Positions 13,047 through 25,549 of a stretch of DNA of 64,000 nt are shown in pieces (within the stretch, counting starts at the first letter, position 1; each line of letters starts with the position of its first letter). Source of the DNA: Trichaptum fuscoviolaceum. Lineage: Eukaryota > Basidiomycota > Agaricomycetes > Hymenochaetales > Trichaptaceae. The notes beneath the pieces are model-generated. The model saw only the letters and a program-made list of their open reading frames with translations. It did no database searches and was not told the origin of the DNA. The DNA is taken from positions 2,807,040-2,871,039 of the forward strand of contig CAJSYZ010000009.1 in NCBI GenBank assembly GCA_910574455.1, in the 5' to 3' direction. The position numbers and the translations under genes are program-made.

Positions 13047-15273
13047 TCAGCCGCCCCGTTTCTTTTTCACTTCAGTGCGAGTGGCGCTGGTGGGTGGAAG
13101 CCAATTGATTGTTGCCCCAGTAGGTACACCAGGATACTCCAACTCTATCTCTGCCTTGCGCTTTTTGCTTTCCGAGGTCTTTCTGGCCTGAGAGGAGTTG
13201 TGCGTAAAAGACGAGACTAGCGACTCGATAGATTGCGTGGTAGATAGATCAAGGTCACCGGGAAGCGGGAAGAGGGAGTATCTTGCTCGTGTTGCATTCG
13301 GACTTTGCGCTTTGCTGACTGGCTTTGATGGCGACGAAGGGTCTAATTAAATGAACAATGAGCCTATAGATTGGAACACAGTCGCAAGCAATCAATGCTT
13401 ACTTGATGATGCATGACGATTGCCTGCTTTCTTTACTGAAGGCATATTTGTAAGAGCAGCTTTAGTGCCAGCAGGAGTGTCGAAGTTGACTCCGCCATCC
13501 GAATTGGAGGAATCGGAGGAATCGGAGGAATCGCTTGACGATTCAGAGGATTCAGAAGAAGTCTCATCCGACAAGATAGCTTCCGCTACAGCCTTGCGGT
13601 CCTTCAGAGGAGACACGGATCTGGAAGTATGCTCTGAAGTACTTGATGATCTTGTGCTCTCGTCTTCGGAAGTGGTGTTCTTTTCCGAGGAAGAAGAAAA
13701 ACTGTGATGGCGTTTCTCAGCTTGAAGTACCTCGCCTTGCGGACTGTCCGACTCATCCGACGCGGAAGAACTTTGCGTACTTTGATTAGCGACGTTAAGA
13801 CGAATGACTGGCTTTTCGGAGTCCGAGTCCTCGATCGAACTTGCTTCGCTGGATTCTGAGGAGAGGTTAGTCTCGAATGTTTGCTTCTGGGTAACAGATA
13901 TGACGTCTATATCTTTCATCTTGACGTCAGAGTCAGAGTCAAAGCATACTTCCGATGGCGAGGAGGAAGAATGACTTGAGGACTTTAGACGCTCGTTATC
14001 ATCGGGAGTGTCCGATGAAGAGGTGTTAAGATTGTGTGGAGGATTTGAGTAATGCGCCGAAATCGAATTGATGTGTACAGAATGCACTTCAGTTTCTTGA
14101 CGAGCCTTGGCTTTCGCTCCTCCGTTGCCTTTTCCCAGAGAAGATGTCAAGGCTTCCTGAGATGTCGGAGACTCCTGAGACTGAGAGAAAGGCAACTCTT
14201 CAAATTGCTCATCCCTTTTACCCGGACAATAGTTGGCTTCAGACATTCGCGACACGCAGTAAATGTCGTCTTGCTGGAGGGCTTTGTGTTTGGGAGACGA
14301 AAGTGTTCCAACAACCGAGTCTCCGGAGCTTTCGACATCTGAGTCTGATTCATAAGCATCATTATCCGAACCTTCCCCATCGTCCAGCTCGACATCTTTC
14401 TTATTGTGAGAAACGTCTGCGCGAGCGACGCTCGAACTGAGCACAGATGTACGAGTGGAAACCAGAGATCTCCTGAATTCACTTTCCGAGTCCGCTTCGT
14501 CAGAATCGGCAACGTATTCGGAGCTTTTATATTGACTATCCACTAAGGTCCCTCGCGCTTGTGGGTTAGAGGGTTCACCGTTTGCCGTAATATCTGACTT
14601 GCAACGCCTCCGGCGCCTTCGTCTTGCAGGGCCAGATGAGCCATCGGATGTTCCGGCGACTCCCCGACCGGTCGGTTTTAGATCGATAGTCCCGTTGATG
14701 AACATAACCGCCAAAGCAAAGATATATGCTGTCGGCCAGATACTAATGGAACCGCATGGTAGACCCCTCGGCCAGCCAGATATTTGATACCCTTTCTCGC
14801 CAAGCCAGACATCGGGTCCCTGTCGATTATAATTATTAGAATAAGGTAGCGTGCCACCGAGGGCCCGAGTATGCGGAAGGCATCGTACCTGCAGGAATCC
14901 TTTTGGACACGAAGACACATACGGCTTTCCATTCTTCTGGGTTAAGTTGTATCTATTCAGGAGCTTGATGATGGCCTGGGATACGAATTTCTGGAGTCTC
15001 CGCAGTTCATCCTTTCCAGCATGGATTCCATATTCTCTGCAAGTCTGTCTGTTCTCGGAATTTACGTCTGGGTTATCACTCTGAATGTAAGACCCAAAAC
15101 GAAACAATAATCAGCAAGCTTTTCGGCTAGATGGGGGAGACAAAGGGATATGTGCGATATGACGCGCCGTGTTCTTTGTAACAACTCCTGTCTACTATAC
15201 TCACATTTTCGAGGAGAACAGTATTTCTTTCGGTAGCTTCGTCTACTTGAGGCGCAGAGGGCCCTGGATCCAT
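13047..15273 (-). CDS. Serine/acid-rich hypothetical protein
   Basis: Not recognised. Exons (minus): 15273-15205, 15080-14889, 14819-13403, 13342-13047; phases agree and give 657 residues. The first 120 residues look folded (several Cys, Trp and Gly residues, then a hydrophobic stretch IWPTAYIFALAVMFI). After that the protein is low-complexity: an Arg run ([11 protein letters not shown]) that could be a nuclear signal, then about 350 residues of Ser with Asp/Glu (many SSES, SDSD and SSDSSDSS patches, typical casein-kinase-2 substrates). A short lysine-rich end (KKRKAEIELEYPG, KKKRGG) looks conserved in character. The intron at 14820-14888 is 69 nt and has no in-frame stop, so its removal is inferred from splice sites only. 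Start ATG at 15273 is the first Met in the exon. A nuclear or nucleolar role is only a guess from composition. Confidence 0.75.
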
Positions 15274-15845
15274 AGATAGTGGATGTATCCGTAGAGGTGA
15301 AAGACTGGAAGTTTCGATGCCAGTGGATGGTGGTAGTATGTCTTGAACAATGAAGGGCGGTGCACTGGCATGGACTCGGAAGCGCCCGCCTTTTTTCCTT
15401 ATTTTTATTTCAGCCCGCGCAGAGCGCGTGACCTCTTTAGCGCGACGCGTCTGTCACAGCTTGTCACAGTATTAGGTCGCGGTCACCGGTCAGCAACCGC
15501 CAAGTCAACGATTACCTCTCTCTTGTCCATGACTCTCATCGGCCAAAAGTTAAGTACGCTATTGAGTGCAACGAGACTTGATATTCTAAGATAGCCGGGC
15601 CCTTCGAAGCTCTCCAAGACGAAATTATTGTCTTGGAGCCAAAACTTGTGCAGAACCCCACAAAGCTCAATTTTTAGCGACTTCGGCTTGGAAACACTCT
15701 TCAAATCCATTTCTTGGATACTTTCCACACTGCTCTCTTGATGCTTGGAGTATGACGCCCGGAACGTCATTATGACCTACAGGAACTCTTGAAGACGTAT
15801 AAAAGAACGCTACCTAACTGTTATCTCAACACAGAATTCAACAAC
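15274..15845. other. Divergent intergenic promoter region
   Basis: Lies between the 5' ends of the serine-rich orphan (-) and the Gln-repeat gene (+), so it should carry both promoters. No other gene is supported. Confidence 0.6.
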
Positions 15846-16505
15846 ATGTCGTCTACTGGAAACATCCCATCCGTACCCGATAACTACGGCTCTCAAGAAG
15901 GGACTCAGCTCTCGTCTGGAGGTGACTTCAATGGTCAACAGAGCCAGCAATGGCAGCAACCTGGCGAGGGTCAAGGCAAAGACTGGCAACAGCGCGACCA
16001 GAGTCAGCAATGGCAGCAGCGCGATCGGAGCCAGCAGTGGCAAGACCGTGATAACAGCAGCCAGCAATGGCAAGAACGCGATCGCAGCCAACAGTTTCAG
16101 CAGCCCGGCCAAGATCAGGACTGGCAACGACGTGGGTCTCAGGCCGGTGGAACAAACGATGCTAATGATGGGAACTTCCGTCCAATGAATGTCCAGCCAG
16201 CCCGTGAAGGTGACTTCTACAAACATACCCTATGCTATATTGAAACCCTTATGTAACGTGTAGGCGGCGTCGCGATTGACGGTCTGCCACAGGGAAAGGC
16301 CAGCCTTACGGATAAGCTGATGGGCAAAGCCGAAAAGGTTGGCAACTTTAAATACCCTTTGTTACATTGCTAATCTGTTGATTGTCATGTTGATCAGGTC
16401 ACAGGGAAAATGACGAAAAACCCCGAGAAGCAGGAGCGAGGGGAGTTGCGCGAGGCAGGAGGTAAAGGAGCTGAGAGGGGCGAAGCGCGAGCCTCGCATG
16501 ATTAA
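15846..16505 (+). CDS. Small Gln/Arg/Trp-repeat hydrophilic protein
   Basis: Function unknown. Exons 15846-16209, 16264-16337, 16398-16505 give 181 residues. The first two thirds are an imperfect repeat built on Q-Q-W-Q-(Q/D/E)-R-D-(R/Q)-S, present about six times, without hydrophobic segments. The last 60 residues are different: GVAIDGLPQGKASLTDKL, then MGKAEKVTGKMTKNPEKQERGELREAGGK, an alternation of Lys/Glu and Gly that resembles CsbD-like and hydrophilin or LEA-type stress proteins common in fungi. That resemblance is to composition and motif style, not a proven homology. The ATG at 15846 follows CAAC and precedes SSTGN; no upstream in-frame ATG is needed. Divergent from the orphan gene and convergent with the F-box gene. 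Confidence 0.8.
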
Positions 16506-17347
16506 AGGCAGATTTGCTGAATGTAAGACTAGAAATCGTGTATGAAGTTGAACAAAATTCAAAGATGATTGTGTTCTAAAACTCTAAATCATCTTGAGCG
16601 TTTGAGGAATGTATCGAATCAGATGAAAACGTTCGGCGTTTGATTGTTTCTGCGACTCGGATAACTCAACCGAATGTGTCTGAAGTACTACTCTATTCTT
16701 CGAAGTGACTATCTGAGTAACTTCTTTGTTCTGGTCATCATACTTTTCAAAGTTGCACCGTGACACATGCTATTGTCAAGCTTAGGGACGTCATCATCGC
16801 TACCGTATCATATTATACATATCAAGGCCCAACAGGATCAAGGCACATTCGCAATTCACTTGTGTAAACTCACCGGCGACTTCTCATCAGCGGCAACTGA
16901 TGCAATGGTACGTAAATGGGTAATATCATCTTCGAGTTGATACCGTTTCCGCGCTGTCCGTCGCTAAGCTTAAGCCTCAGAATCTATTTTCTGCCTCAGT
17001 GTCCGTTTTTACCTTTGAATTTCTTGCTCTGAAATCGGATCTCTGACTGGTGCAGAACCTGAAGGCCTTAAGGAGATCAGATCAGCCCAACGACATTGAA
17101 CAACTGGTTCCAAACATCGTGAAAACGGTAGTCTTCAATCCATTCCTGCACACAAGCTCAGGCTCATAACTGATTACAATAATAGCTCGACCAAGGAACG
17201 AAATCGCGTGTTTCTAAAAGTCGAAAGCGACTCTTGTACAATTCTCCCCACAGCTAGCAATGGAGCAAGTCTTATGTTCACCTGATACGAAACCGCAGAC
17301 TCCGACCCGCAGAATCTGGTGCTACGCTTTGGCTGGTGAGATCTCGA
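16506..17347. other. Intergenic between convergent genes
   Basis: This 0.84-kb stretch separates the 3' ends of the Gln-repeat gene and the F-box gene. Only short, unsupported open frames are present. Confidence 0.6.
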
Positions 17348-19305
17348 CTACACGTAAGAAGAGGACTCGTTGCAGTCGCATGACTTCGGGTTATCTGGAG
17401 CCATAACAAAAACGTCGAGCTGACGCAGAGTCCCATCGTCCTCGTTCTCCTGAAGATAAGAAAGTATAGGGGTGGTTGTCAGCGATGCACGGCAAGTATA
17501 AGCTCCTTTTGGACTTTCAAGAAGGAGAAGGCTACTAAAATTACTCACCAGAACACCTATTATATGATCGTCATCAAGCTGTACAGCATCGTAGTCGTAT
17601 CTTCCCGAAGAGACGAACTCAACGTAGGGGAGCGAGCTGTGTATGTCTTCAGTGAAACATCCTTGATGCGCTGTAGTGATGCTTGTGGTTATAGCTTTCG
17701 ACAGGATCCCTGCCAGTGTGTTGTTTACGAAGCCGGTTAAGTGCTTCCGAACGGTGTTTACATTGTAGTCTCGAATCTTGATTTCCCGCGGTTTGTTGCC
17801 TGATACGATGGCCTGTCTCTGGCCTGAGACGCTCCCCATCCACGCTGCGTCCGCTTCATCGATACCACCCCAGCGCGTATGTTCAGGCCCCCATAGGTGC
17901 CATGGCAGAGCTTCGCCCCCAAGATCGATAGACGATCCACCTTCGAGGCCCGCCCGGGCGATGCGCAGAAGCTCTCCTCTGTGAGCCACGAACGAGAAGT
18001 GCGAAACGTGCTCAGGGACTGGAGGTCTGGAGCCTTGAACATACATCCGGAACTTTACGAGGGCCTTCTCCGATTTACACCGAACAAAACCAGAGCTATT
18101 TGGGCGGCCACTTGAAGTTCGAAACATCGAGAGCGAGCTTTCCTTCATTCCAGAAGAGGTCCATGGTGATCTTCGTGCTGACTGAATAGCATCTGTCCGA
18201 CAAGTCATACTGACAATACTGCTTCCCTCGCGGAGGCGTGGAAGGCGTAACTTGCCAACGTCTTTGAGACAGAGCCCAACTGTCTCGTCGGACGATCTAG
18301 CGATCTGCAGGAATTCCAGAGTGTTTTGACGTATATCCGTCAGCACAAAGGAATCTCCAGACAGAAATGATACACCTCGATACGTGAATCCAAGCGCTGA
18401 CTTGTGCTGATTTAGTTCTGAGTCAGCAATGGACAGATCTTTGCTATGAAGCAAATCAAGATCAAACTCACGTTGATTAAATGGCCAGTTGTCCAATCAT
18501 AGACGTATAACTCGTCAGAGGTGCTTGGAGACCGGAGCCACGTCAGGAGTAGCACAAGGTATGGTCCTGCTATTTGTATTGATGCCACACATTGATTACC
18601 TTCACCAAGGTGTTCGTGGACCGTTATGATGGGGATCTGGGCACGAGGATGGTCTGTTTCCCTTGCAAAGCTCTTCAGATGCAAGCGGAACACCAAAACA
18701 TCTCTGTTCAACTATATGTTAGGGAAAAGGTGATACGTCATGTACTATGTCACAGCTACTCACCGGTCTATTTCTTGTTCCGTAGTAAGCACAGCGAGCA
18801 GGTCCTGCCCATCCAACGATACACCAATGCTGAGCGCTTCAATGCCCAACAGCATAGATGTCCACCAATCTTGCGGCTCTTGAGGACGGCTCGTCTGATG
18901 GAGACATCTTGGTAAACAAACGTAGCGCAAGCTGTTTGTTCGCAGAGTGTCTGGCTGAAGACCGAGATCTCCAAGGACATACACGCTAGCGGTCAATGCG
19001 TGGAGGTGAGAGTGGTCGTGTTGTACGGGGACTGAAATTCTTCGGTGGGGGCCAAACCCTTCCAAACACCAGAGCCTTTCTCGATTTAGAATATACTGGA
19101 GTCGGTCGGCAAGGTCGAAGTCGAGCGTATTGCCCACTTCGTCCAATCCTGACACATCCAGCTCTACGAAGTACTGCAGGAGCTTCGAATCCTTGAGCAG
19201 CAAGCGGGCACAGTGACTTGTGCAGCAGAATGCCAGAATATCGCGGGCACCAAGGTGAGTCAGGATAGCAACGACGAGTTCTGAGGGGAGTAATATAATG
19301 CCCAT
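17348..19305 (-). CDS. F-box domain protein
   Basis: Likely a substrate-recognition subunit of an SCF (Skp1-cullin-F-box) ubiquitin ligase. Exons (minus): 19305-18764, 18703-18472, 18406-17549, 17449-17348; phases agree and give 577 residues. Residues 4-50 form an F-box: ILLPSELVVAILTHLGARDILAFCCTSHCARLLLKDS, with the Leu-Pro-x-Glu opening and the hydrophobic helix pattern. The remaining 500 residues have the alternating hydrophobic pattern of the beta-propeller-like or unassigned C-terminal regions that follow F-boxes in many basidiomycete paralogues; no WD or LRR repeat is clear. The third acceptor is chosen at AATCAG (18407) because the nearer CTCAG would break the frame. The last intron (17450-17548, 99 nt) is stop-free and in frame, so a retained form would also be translatable. 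Confidence 0.85.
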
Positions 19306-22300
19306 GACTGACAATGTTTGTGGGTACAACCCATAGTCTCTGTCTTCCTCTCTTATAGGCCCCCTTGAATAAATATCGAACACCCTTCAGCCGAACCACC
19401 TGGATGAAGTATTGGTTTCATTATGGCGCGCATGCTAGGCAGCAGCGTCTGCCTACGAGACCTCGCAACGTTGCTGCTTAGATGTGGGAGCACGATCTCC
19501 CCGATAATCCTGATCATACCTCTCTGTTTCGGCCCCCCTCCCTGCTCGACATGTGCCCACCAGGTCGTCCTTGCTGGAATGACGATTGAAAATCCCTCAA
19601 TGCGGATGAGATGGATGCGTGTCCTCTAGACATTAATTGGCCCGGAGCGTCCTTTTGGTCATGGAGGAAGACTTTAAGATTTACGTCCCACGCCCGTAGG
19701 CAGAGAGGAGAACACCTTTGCAATCAGCAACGCGACGAAGGGTTCAGTTCCTTGGTCTCACATTACATAAATCGCGCATCGCGTCGACGATCCTTGGTCT
19801 ATAGTTCGGCGCGTTGGAAGGAATCATATGAGTTCGTGACCGGGTCCTTTCAATCCTCCTTCTGGTTACTTAGCCACTAATGTCTCCTTTGTTATCTTCA
19901 GTCTCGGCCGCAGCTATGCTCTTCGGGTTTTCTTTTGATATTCCGCAGCCACCACAGTGACAATTGCAGAGGGGCACTTGACCTGCCGCGACGCTCTTGG
20001 TTTGGGTTTGAGCTCAATTTTTTGCAGGTTCGGGTACCATACGTTCTCAGGGCCGTCTCAACTGAAGTAGACCCATTGGTAACCCTGCTATCTTCTACGT
20101 CCGTCATGTGGAGTACTATTGCTAACCCTTGATGATAAAGAACTATGGATCACGCCGATCTTTACTTGTGACGAAAGACCTCAAGAAACCGATTTAAAGT
20201 ATGGTGTATCCTCGGTCTTTTCTCCTGTTAAGTCAAACTGCTTTATTCGTCATACGTAGAAAAGGCATCGAATGACCTTCTGTATACTAAACCAGAATGC
20301 AAAGATAAATTTCGATCCCCTCGGCTCCCCTCAAGTCTCCACAACAGTATGAATTACCAAATTGAATGGCTCGGCTTGTAAAAATTGCACTAGATAATAT
20401 CTAGGTCACCCTAAACTTGTCACCGCCCGCGTATGTTTTCAAACATCCGCTACACTCGGTATGTAGCATGCGGTCAGTTGATCGAGTCTATCCTTCCAGA
20501 CATTCATCCATTTCTCCCGGATGGTGTTCAAACTTCGCTAATGGAGACCGCTGCGCTCTCTCCAGAGCCAGAAGTTCTTTTTATAACTTGAATTTGCCGC
20601 GACACTTACCACACAAGAGCTCGTCTTTGAACAGATGTCAGGGCATGAATAAAACACGAAAAATAATTTGTTCGTTGTCCAAGCTTTCGTTAAGCGGTTG
20701 GATGGGCTGGCGCCGTGCCACAGCCAATGGCAGACACGTCCGAATCCGGAAGGATGCCAGTGATGATGATGACGTTGCGCTTCCAATGCCAGTGTCAGTT
20801 TCAAGTTACTAGTAGTGTGATGACATAAGCTTCCTCCGAGTTTATGTTCATGTTCTCGCGCCACAAAGAATAACATATATTAATTAGCATCTTCGATTTG
20901 CCGAACCAAACTTGGCACCGAGAGAGCCTCACTCCGGTACACCATCCAAGACGACGGTAAAACGAGGAAAAGAGACCTTGCCACCCGAGATTAGGGGATT
21001 GCGATGTATTATGCGGAGATGACCCGTTAGACTCTCGATGCTGCGCCGCACACACTACAGTAGCTTCCTGGCCTCGTTGACGGCTGTACAAGAACTCCGG
21101 ACATCAGAATACCGTGACTTCGAGTAGAACCGCATCTCCAAAGATAGAGCCAAAGTATTAGTCCCGAATCTTCGTGTGTGTAGTGGGCATTGCTTGACAC
21201 GAGGTAGATGAAGCTGAAGCCCAAGCAGAAAGATAAAGTCGATGCATATAGTACCCGCAAGAGCGTTGTTTCGCGATCCACAGATCCCGCGGATATTCTG
21301 AGAGGGATGGATAATGTATATTCCGGGATCATCACGCAACTGTTGGCCGCATTTCAGGTGTTCGCAGCATGAAGGACTCAGAAAACGAGGCAGTCCAAAG
21401 GTACGGGATCGCCAAATCGCTTTCTTCCATGCTGTGAGCAGAGTCAACCTGCAGTTCAGTCTGAGCGCCTTGGTTCGGAGGGCGTGTGTCTGTGTTTCAT
21501 TCGGATGAAGATCCTATGATATAAAATCCAAATTCTTATTAGTCGATGTTTTTCTTAGAGAACCACCTCCAAAGCGATCGGAAGAGTGGTTGTATTCATA
21601 ATTTGAGTACTACAAGAAAGTCAGATTCGCGGACTATCTAGTAAGCGAGCTTAAAGTGTATTAATACGGTGGCGTTTAGCTTGGTTGATTCTGCATGCAC
21701 ATATTGAGAAGGCTCATACCTTTTCTTCGCCGGCAACCTGTTTGTAAACCTGCCCTTCTGCAATCTGAGCTTTCGCATCTGCAGGCATTGGGAATAAGCA
21801 GTGATGTTCGGATGATGCATGCCAAAACACGCATGTTAGCCTTGAGACAATGTTCTACTCTTTCGTGGTCGGTTGGAACAGGCTACCAATGAGCACCCAT
21901 TCGTTTGTGATTCCTTAAACTTAAGCTAGACTGTCCCAAATGATATGCTTATCTAATTTGATGAAGGGCGGTTCACTCACATGCAATAGGTACAAGGCAA
22001 AAGTACGTTCGCAATGTGGCATCGTGAAGGATAATGAGGCGGTCCTCGTAAGCGATATAGCCGGTTGCCAGTTGTGAACGAGACATCATTGGCCTTGCTG
22101 TCCATCTCATCGATTAAATGAAGGAGACATGAGGTAAATTAGAGTCTGTAATTGAAGAAGTTAGAGATACAGAGTATATGCGATCCGGACGGAAGCTTGC
22201 TTGCCTCGTTGTCACCCTTACGTTAGCAAGTCACCGATGTCCACAAACACTGTTGGTGGTCAATCCCATACACTCCCTATTCGGCTACCACCGAGATACA

Positions 22301-23512
22301 ATAGCTTCCTCCGGACGGAGATAATATGCCCTGAGACTCACCGCCTTATTATCAGGCTAAAGTGGTTGACCATTGCACAAATCTCCGCAATGAACCGGCA
22401 GGCACAGGCGTGTCCTATCCCATAAGTAAATTCATTTGGTCCGAGTATACAGGTAGCACATCTCATTCGTTTCTTGAAGGCGAAAGTTTAGCTCTTACCA
22501 CAAGAGTTCTGTTTGCTTAATTAAAGTCATTGGAGAAGTCGGTTTTTTACGAAGGCGGGAGTGGTCAAGGAAATCGTTTAGAAACTGCCCGATGCCAGTG
22601 GTACTGATAAGCGATTGATGATAAGAATTAAGGTAGATGACTTACAGTATTGACCAGGAGGCGTGTTTTTCGGTTGCCTTTGAACAGGAACGCAACATCT
22701 GCATTGCATTCGAGCGGGCGAAACACGAGGAGACATGATTTGTCATGCCGGTGGCCATACTACCTTGAAGGAGCATACGGGCATTGGCAGCAATAGGGAA
22801 ATTATCCACAAAATTAAACGCGCACCCGAAGAGCATTGGTTGACAAAGAGGTGTACGATGGCCCTTTCGAAGAACCCGAGACTTCATCTAGTGTCTCCAC
22901 GAACTCCGTAGATAGATGTTCTTTTGTGGAGATTAATAGATCGAAGCCTTTCCGGATCTTTTGAGGAGGGTAGACAGCGCCGATTCTATATGTGGCCCAA
23001 CAGGCACAGGCAAGTACATGTACTATGGTTGTGAACAGGCGTGTGATGGTCTTTTTGAGAGAATCAAAAAGCCTTATACAAAGATAAAGACATAATGTTG
23101 GTGCCAAAGCTGACTTGACGTGAGACTCAACTTTGGCCTTGTGGTCGATGTACATAGCCATTATGGGTGACCATAGTATGCACAACACGATATGCAGTTT
23201 CTTGATTTCATGCTGACTATAGTATGTATCGCTCTTTAGGAGTTAGGATCAAGATAGTGGGAATTCAAGATTAACCTTCAGATTCTGTTATGGATTCAAC
23301 TTGAAGTTCATTTCTCGACTCCGAGTCGGAGTCGTGGGAATAAGATACGTTTATGTATTCCCATTTTCAGCTGTTTTACCGTTCTCGACTTCAAATGCTT
23401 TCATACGATTTCCGAAATTTCAAATGTTTCAAACTATCGCTCATGACTTGCATCAGGACTAACATCAGAGAAAAAGGTCATGCAAGGGCAGTTCAGAGCA
23501 ACCAACAACTGG
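19306..23512. other. 4.2-kb region without a confident gene
   Basis: Short open frames occur on both strands, the longest being 131 codons (20417-20812, +) and 130 and 124 codons (21055-21447 and 22814-23188, both -). None carries a motif I recognise and none could be chained into a convincing spliced gene. No terminal repeats were evident by eye. This may be long intergenic DNA, a lineage-specific gene or a decayed mobile element. Confidence 0.45.
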
Positions 23513-25549
23513 TTACTTCTGCCCTTCACGCCGCTTCGAGCCGCTCTGAGTCCTTGATCCAGCTAGTGAAGGTTGTCTCATACTGCTTGTTCTTCGGCTC
23601 ATCGCCTTCTTCCTGCGCGCCCTCAACATCATCACCCTTTTTGCAAACATCTCCTCGTCCGTCTGGCCCCGCGCATCTTCAGAAGAGTCAGAATTGAAAG
23701 AGGTAACAGATACCCCTGACGAGCCACGCTTTAGAAAGGCTGGTCTGACGCTCATCTGCGAAGGCCCGCTGAGACCTCCCGTTTGTCTGCCGAGTGTGCT
23801 CTTACTAAGAAGATCGCCAGGCATACCGGGAGTGCAAGTGTAGACGCTGCTCGCCCTCGAGGTCGTTCTACCAATATCTCCGAAGTGCGAATTTTGCCCT
23901 TCTGAAAACCCTACGCCATGCAAAGTATTTTTCTTTCGCAGAATAAGAGGGGCCGTTGTGTTGTAAGATTCGTTCTCCATGAGTTCCTTCTCTGATCCAG
24001 GAGTGAAATCCTGTTCGGGTCGAAAGTCAGGCGCGGAATGAGATACTGGAATGTCAGAGTTGGTCTTCAATGCCGCGAAAGATCGTGGGAAAATATCGCC
24101 GACGCCTGTGGGCATCTTGCGACGAGAAGCAGAGCTTCCTCTGGAAGGCAGAGATGTGAACCTGTCCTCAGACGTCCTCGTAGGTTGTCCCTTTACCGCG
24201 GAGAGAGCAGAGAAGAAGCTAGAGCGCAGTGTAGCGCCCCATCCGTCGGTCATACTGTCCTGTGTCGGTCGCACATCTTGGCGATCAAAGTGAGGTGAAG
24301 GGAGAGATGGGATATCCGAATCATGACCATCATCAGGATGTGCCTTGAAACTCCCTCGTGCCCGTGACTGTGTGAAATGGACTTGCTCAGGAGCGCGGAC
24401 GGATCGCGTATTCAGCGGTGCCCATGGTGCAGGAGACGTTTGGGCAGGAAATCGAGAGCTCCCAAATGGATCGTGTCCATTCGATGCGCCAAAGGCTCCG
24501 GTCGCGCCTCGGGGTGAATATGGCTTTGCAAGGTTCTCAGACGAGCTGGAGAAGTCACCCGCGATGTAGTTCTTGACTTGCAGTGGACCAAGGACTTGAC
24601 CGGGTGGAGACGATATATCCTTGCGAACATGTACCGGAGGAGGACGCATCATCGCCGGATAAGGTGAGTCGGATATACGGTTAATGGCTGGCAGAGTGTA
24701 AGAACGAGGTGAGTCCAGGTTATCTGTCGCTGATACCGACGGCATCCGTATAGGGACAGCGTTATCAAATGGCTTCTCTAAGTATAAGCCTAAACCCATG
24801 TTTGCTTCCTGACCTCCGACATCATCGTCAGCTGAGTTGCCACAACACCAAGAAGGCCGGCTTCTCCGGGAGCGCAACAACCAAGCGACGATCGACAAGG
24901 CACATGCAACGACAACAATGACGAGGAAGACTATCCCAGCGTAGAATTGAGCAGAATGGCCGGATCCAGACGGAGTTACATCAGAAACCGGTGTCGCAGA
25001 CACCGACGATTGACTCGAAGCGCTTGCCGTCGACGCTGATAGTACGTTAGACAATGAGCTAGAGCTTGTTATGCTTGATGGAGAGACCAGTGAGGAAGTG
25101 GATGACTGAGAAGAGCTTGCTAATGTTGAGGATGGAGTCTGAGTCGTTTCGGTCAGAGAACTCGATGTGTCGGTTGTATCTGGTTCCAGAACACCGTTCA
25201 CTTCACTGGGACCAAACAGAATGCTAGAAAACGAAGCGCTTGGGGAAGCCACGGAAGGCGACGACGAAATTCCGAGAGACTGGGAAGCAGTCTTCGGGAG
25301 TGATTGAGACTTGGTGCTAGTCGCAGAAGTAGACGTCGCTCCTGACGATCCACTGGAAGTTGATGGAGTTGCTGCCGATATCGGTGAGCTACTCGTTGAA
25401 CCCGTACCAACAGTGGCTTGGGTAGGTTGCTGGCTACCATTCGGTGCAGAGCCCTGCCCACCACCTCCGAATAGAATACCGGTGCCAGGCTGTAGCACGA
25501 GGTTACCCTGTCTCTTGTGTAAGAGCGCACGATGACCTCGGGGTAACAT
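23513..25549 (-). CDS. Ser/Thr-rich single-pass membrane protein
   Basis: Unintronated open frame of 678 residues; function unknown. Residues about 45-200 are mucin-like Ser/Thr/Ala-rich sequence, probably O-mannosylated outside the cell. A single transmembrane helix (FYAGIVFLVIVVVACALSIVAWLL, about 203-226) is followed by a basic stop-transfer (RSRRSRP) and a 440-residue cytosolic tail rich in Ser/Pro/Arg. This architecture is shared with fungal Wsc/Mid2-like wall sensors and with many uncharacterised basidiomycete proteins. No signal peptide is seen at this start, although HKRQGN near residue 11 looks like a Kex2 site that would normally follow one. The upstream sequence on the same strand is pyrimidine-rich and ends CTATCTAAG just before GATG, which could be an intron acceptor, so a 5' exon with the signal peptide may be missing here. 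Confidence 0.75.
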   Translation of the reverse strand: MLPRGHRALLHKRQGNLVLQPGTGILFGGGGQGSAPNGSQQPTQATVGTGSTSSSPISAATPSTSSGSSGATSTSATSTKSQSLPKTASQSLGISSSPSVASPSASFSSILFGPSEVNGVLEPDTTDTSSSLTETTQTPSSTLASSSQSSTSSLVSPSSITSSSSLSNVLSASTASASSQSSVSATPVSDVTPSGSGHSAQFYAGIVFLVIVVVACALSIVAWLLRSRRSRPSWCCGNSADDDVGGQEANMGLGLYLEKPFDNAVPIRMPSVSATDNLDSPRSYTLPAINRISDSPYPAMMRPPPVHVRKDISSPPGQVLGPLQVKNYIAGDFSSSSENLAKPYSPRGATGAFGASNGHDPFGSSRFPAQTSPAPWAPLNTRSVRAPEQVHFTQSRARGSFKAHPDDGHDSDIPSLPSPHFDRQDVRPTQDSMTDGWGATLRSSFFSALSAVKGQPTRTSEDRFTSLPSRGSSASRRKMPTGVGDIFPRSFAALKTNSDIPVSHSAPDFRPEQDFTPGSEKELMENESYNTTAPLILRKKNTLHGVGFSEGQNSHFGDIGRTTSRASSVYTCTPGMPGDLLSKSTLGRQTGGLSGPSQMSVRPAFLKRGSSGVSVTSFNSDSSEDARGQTDEEMFAKRVMMLRARRKKAMSRRTSSMRQPSLAGSRTQSGSKRREGQK

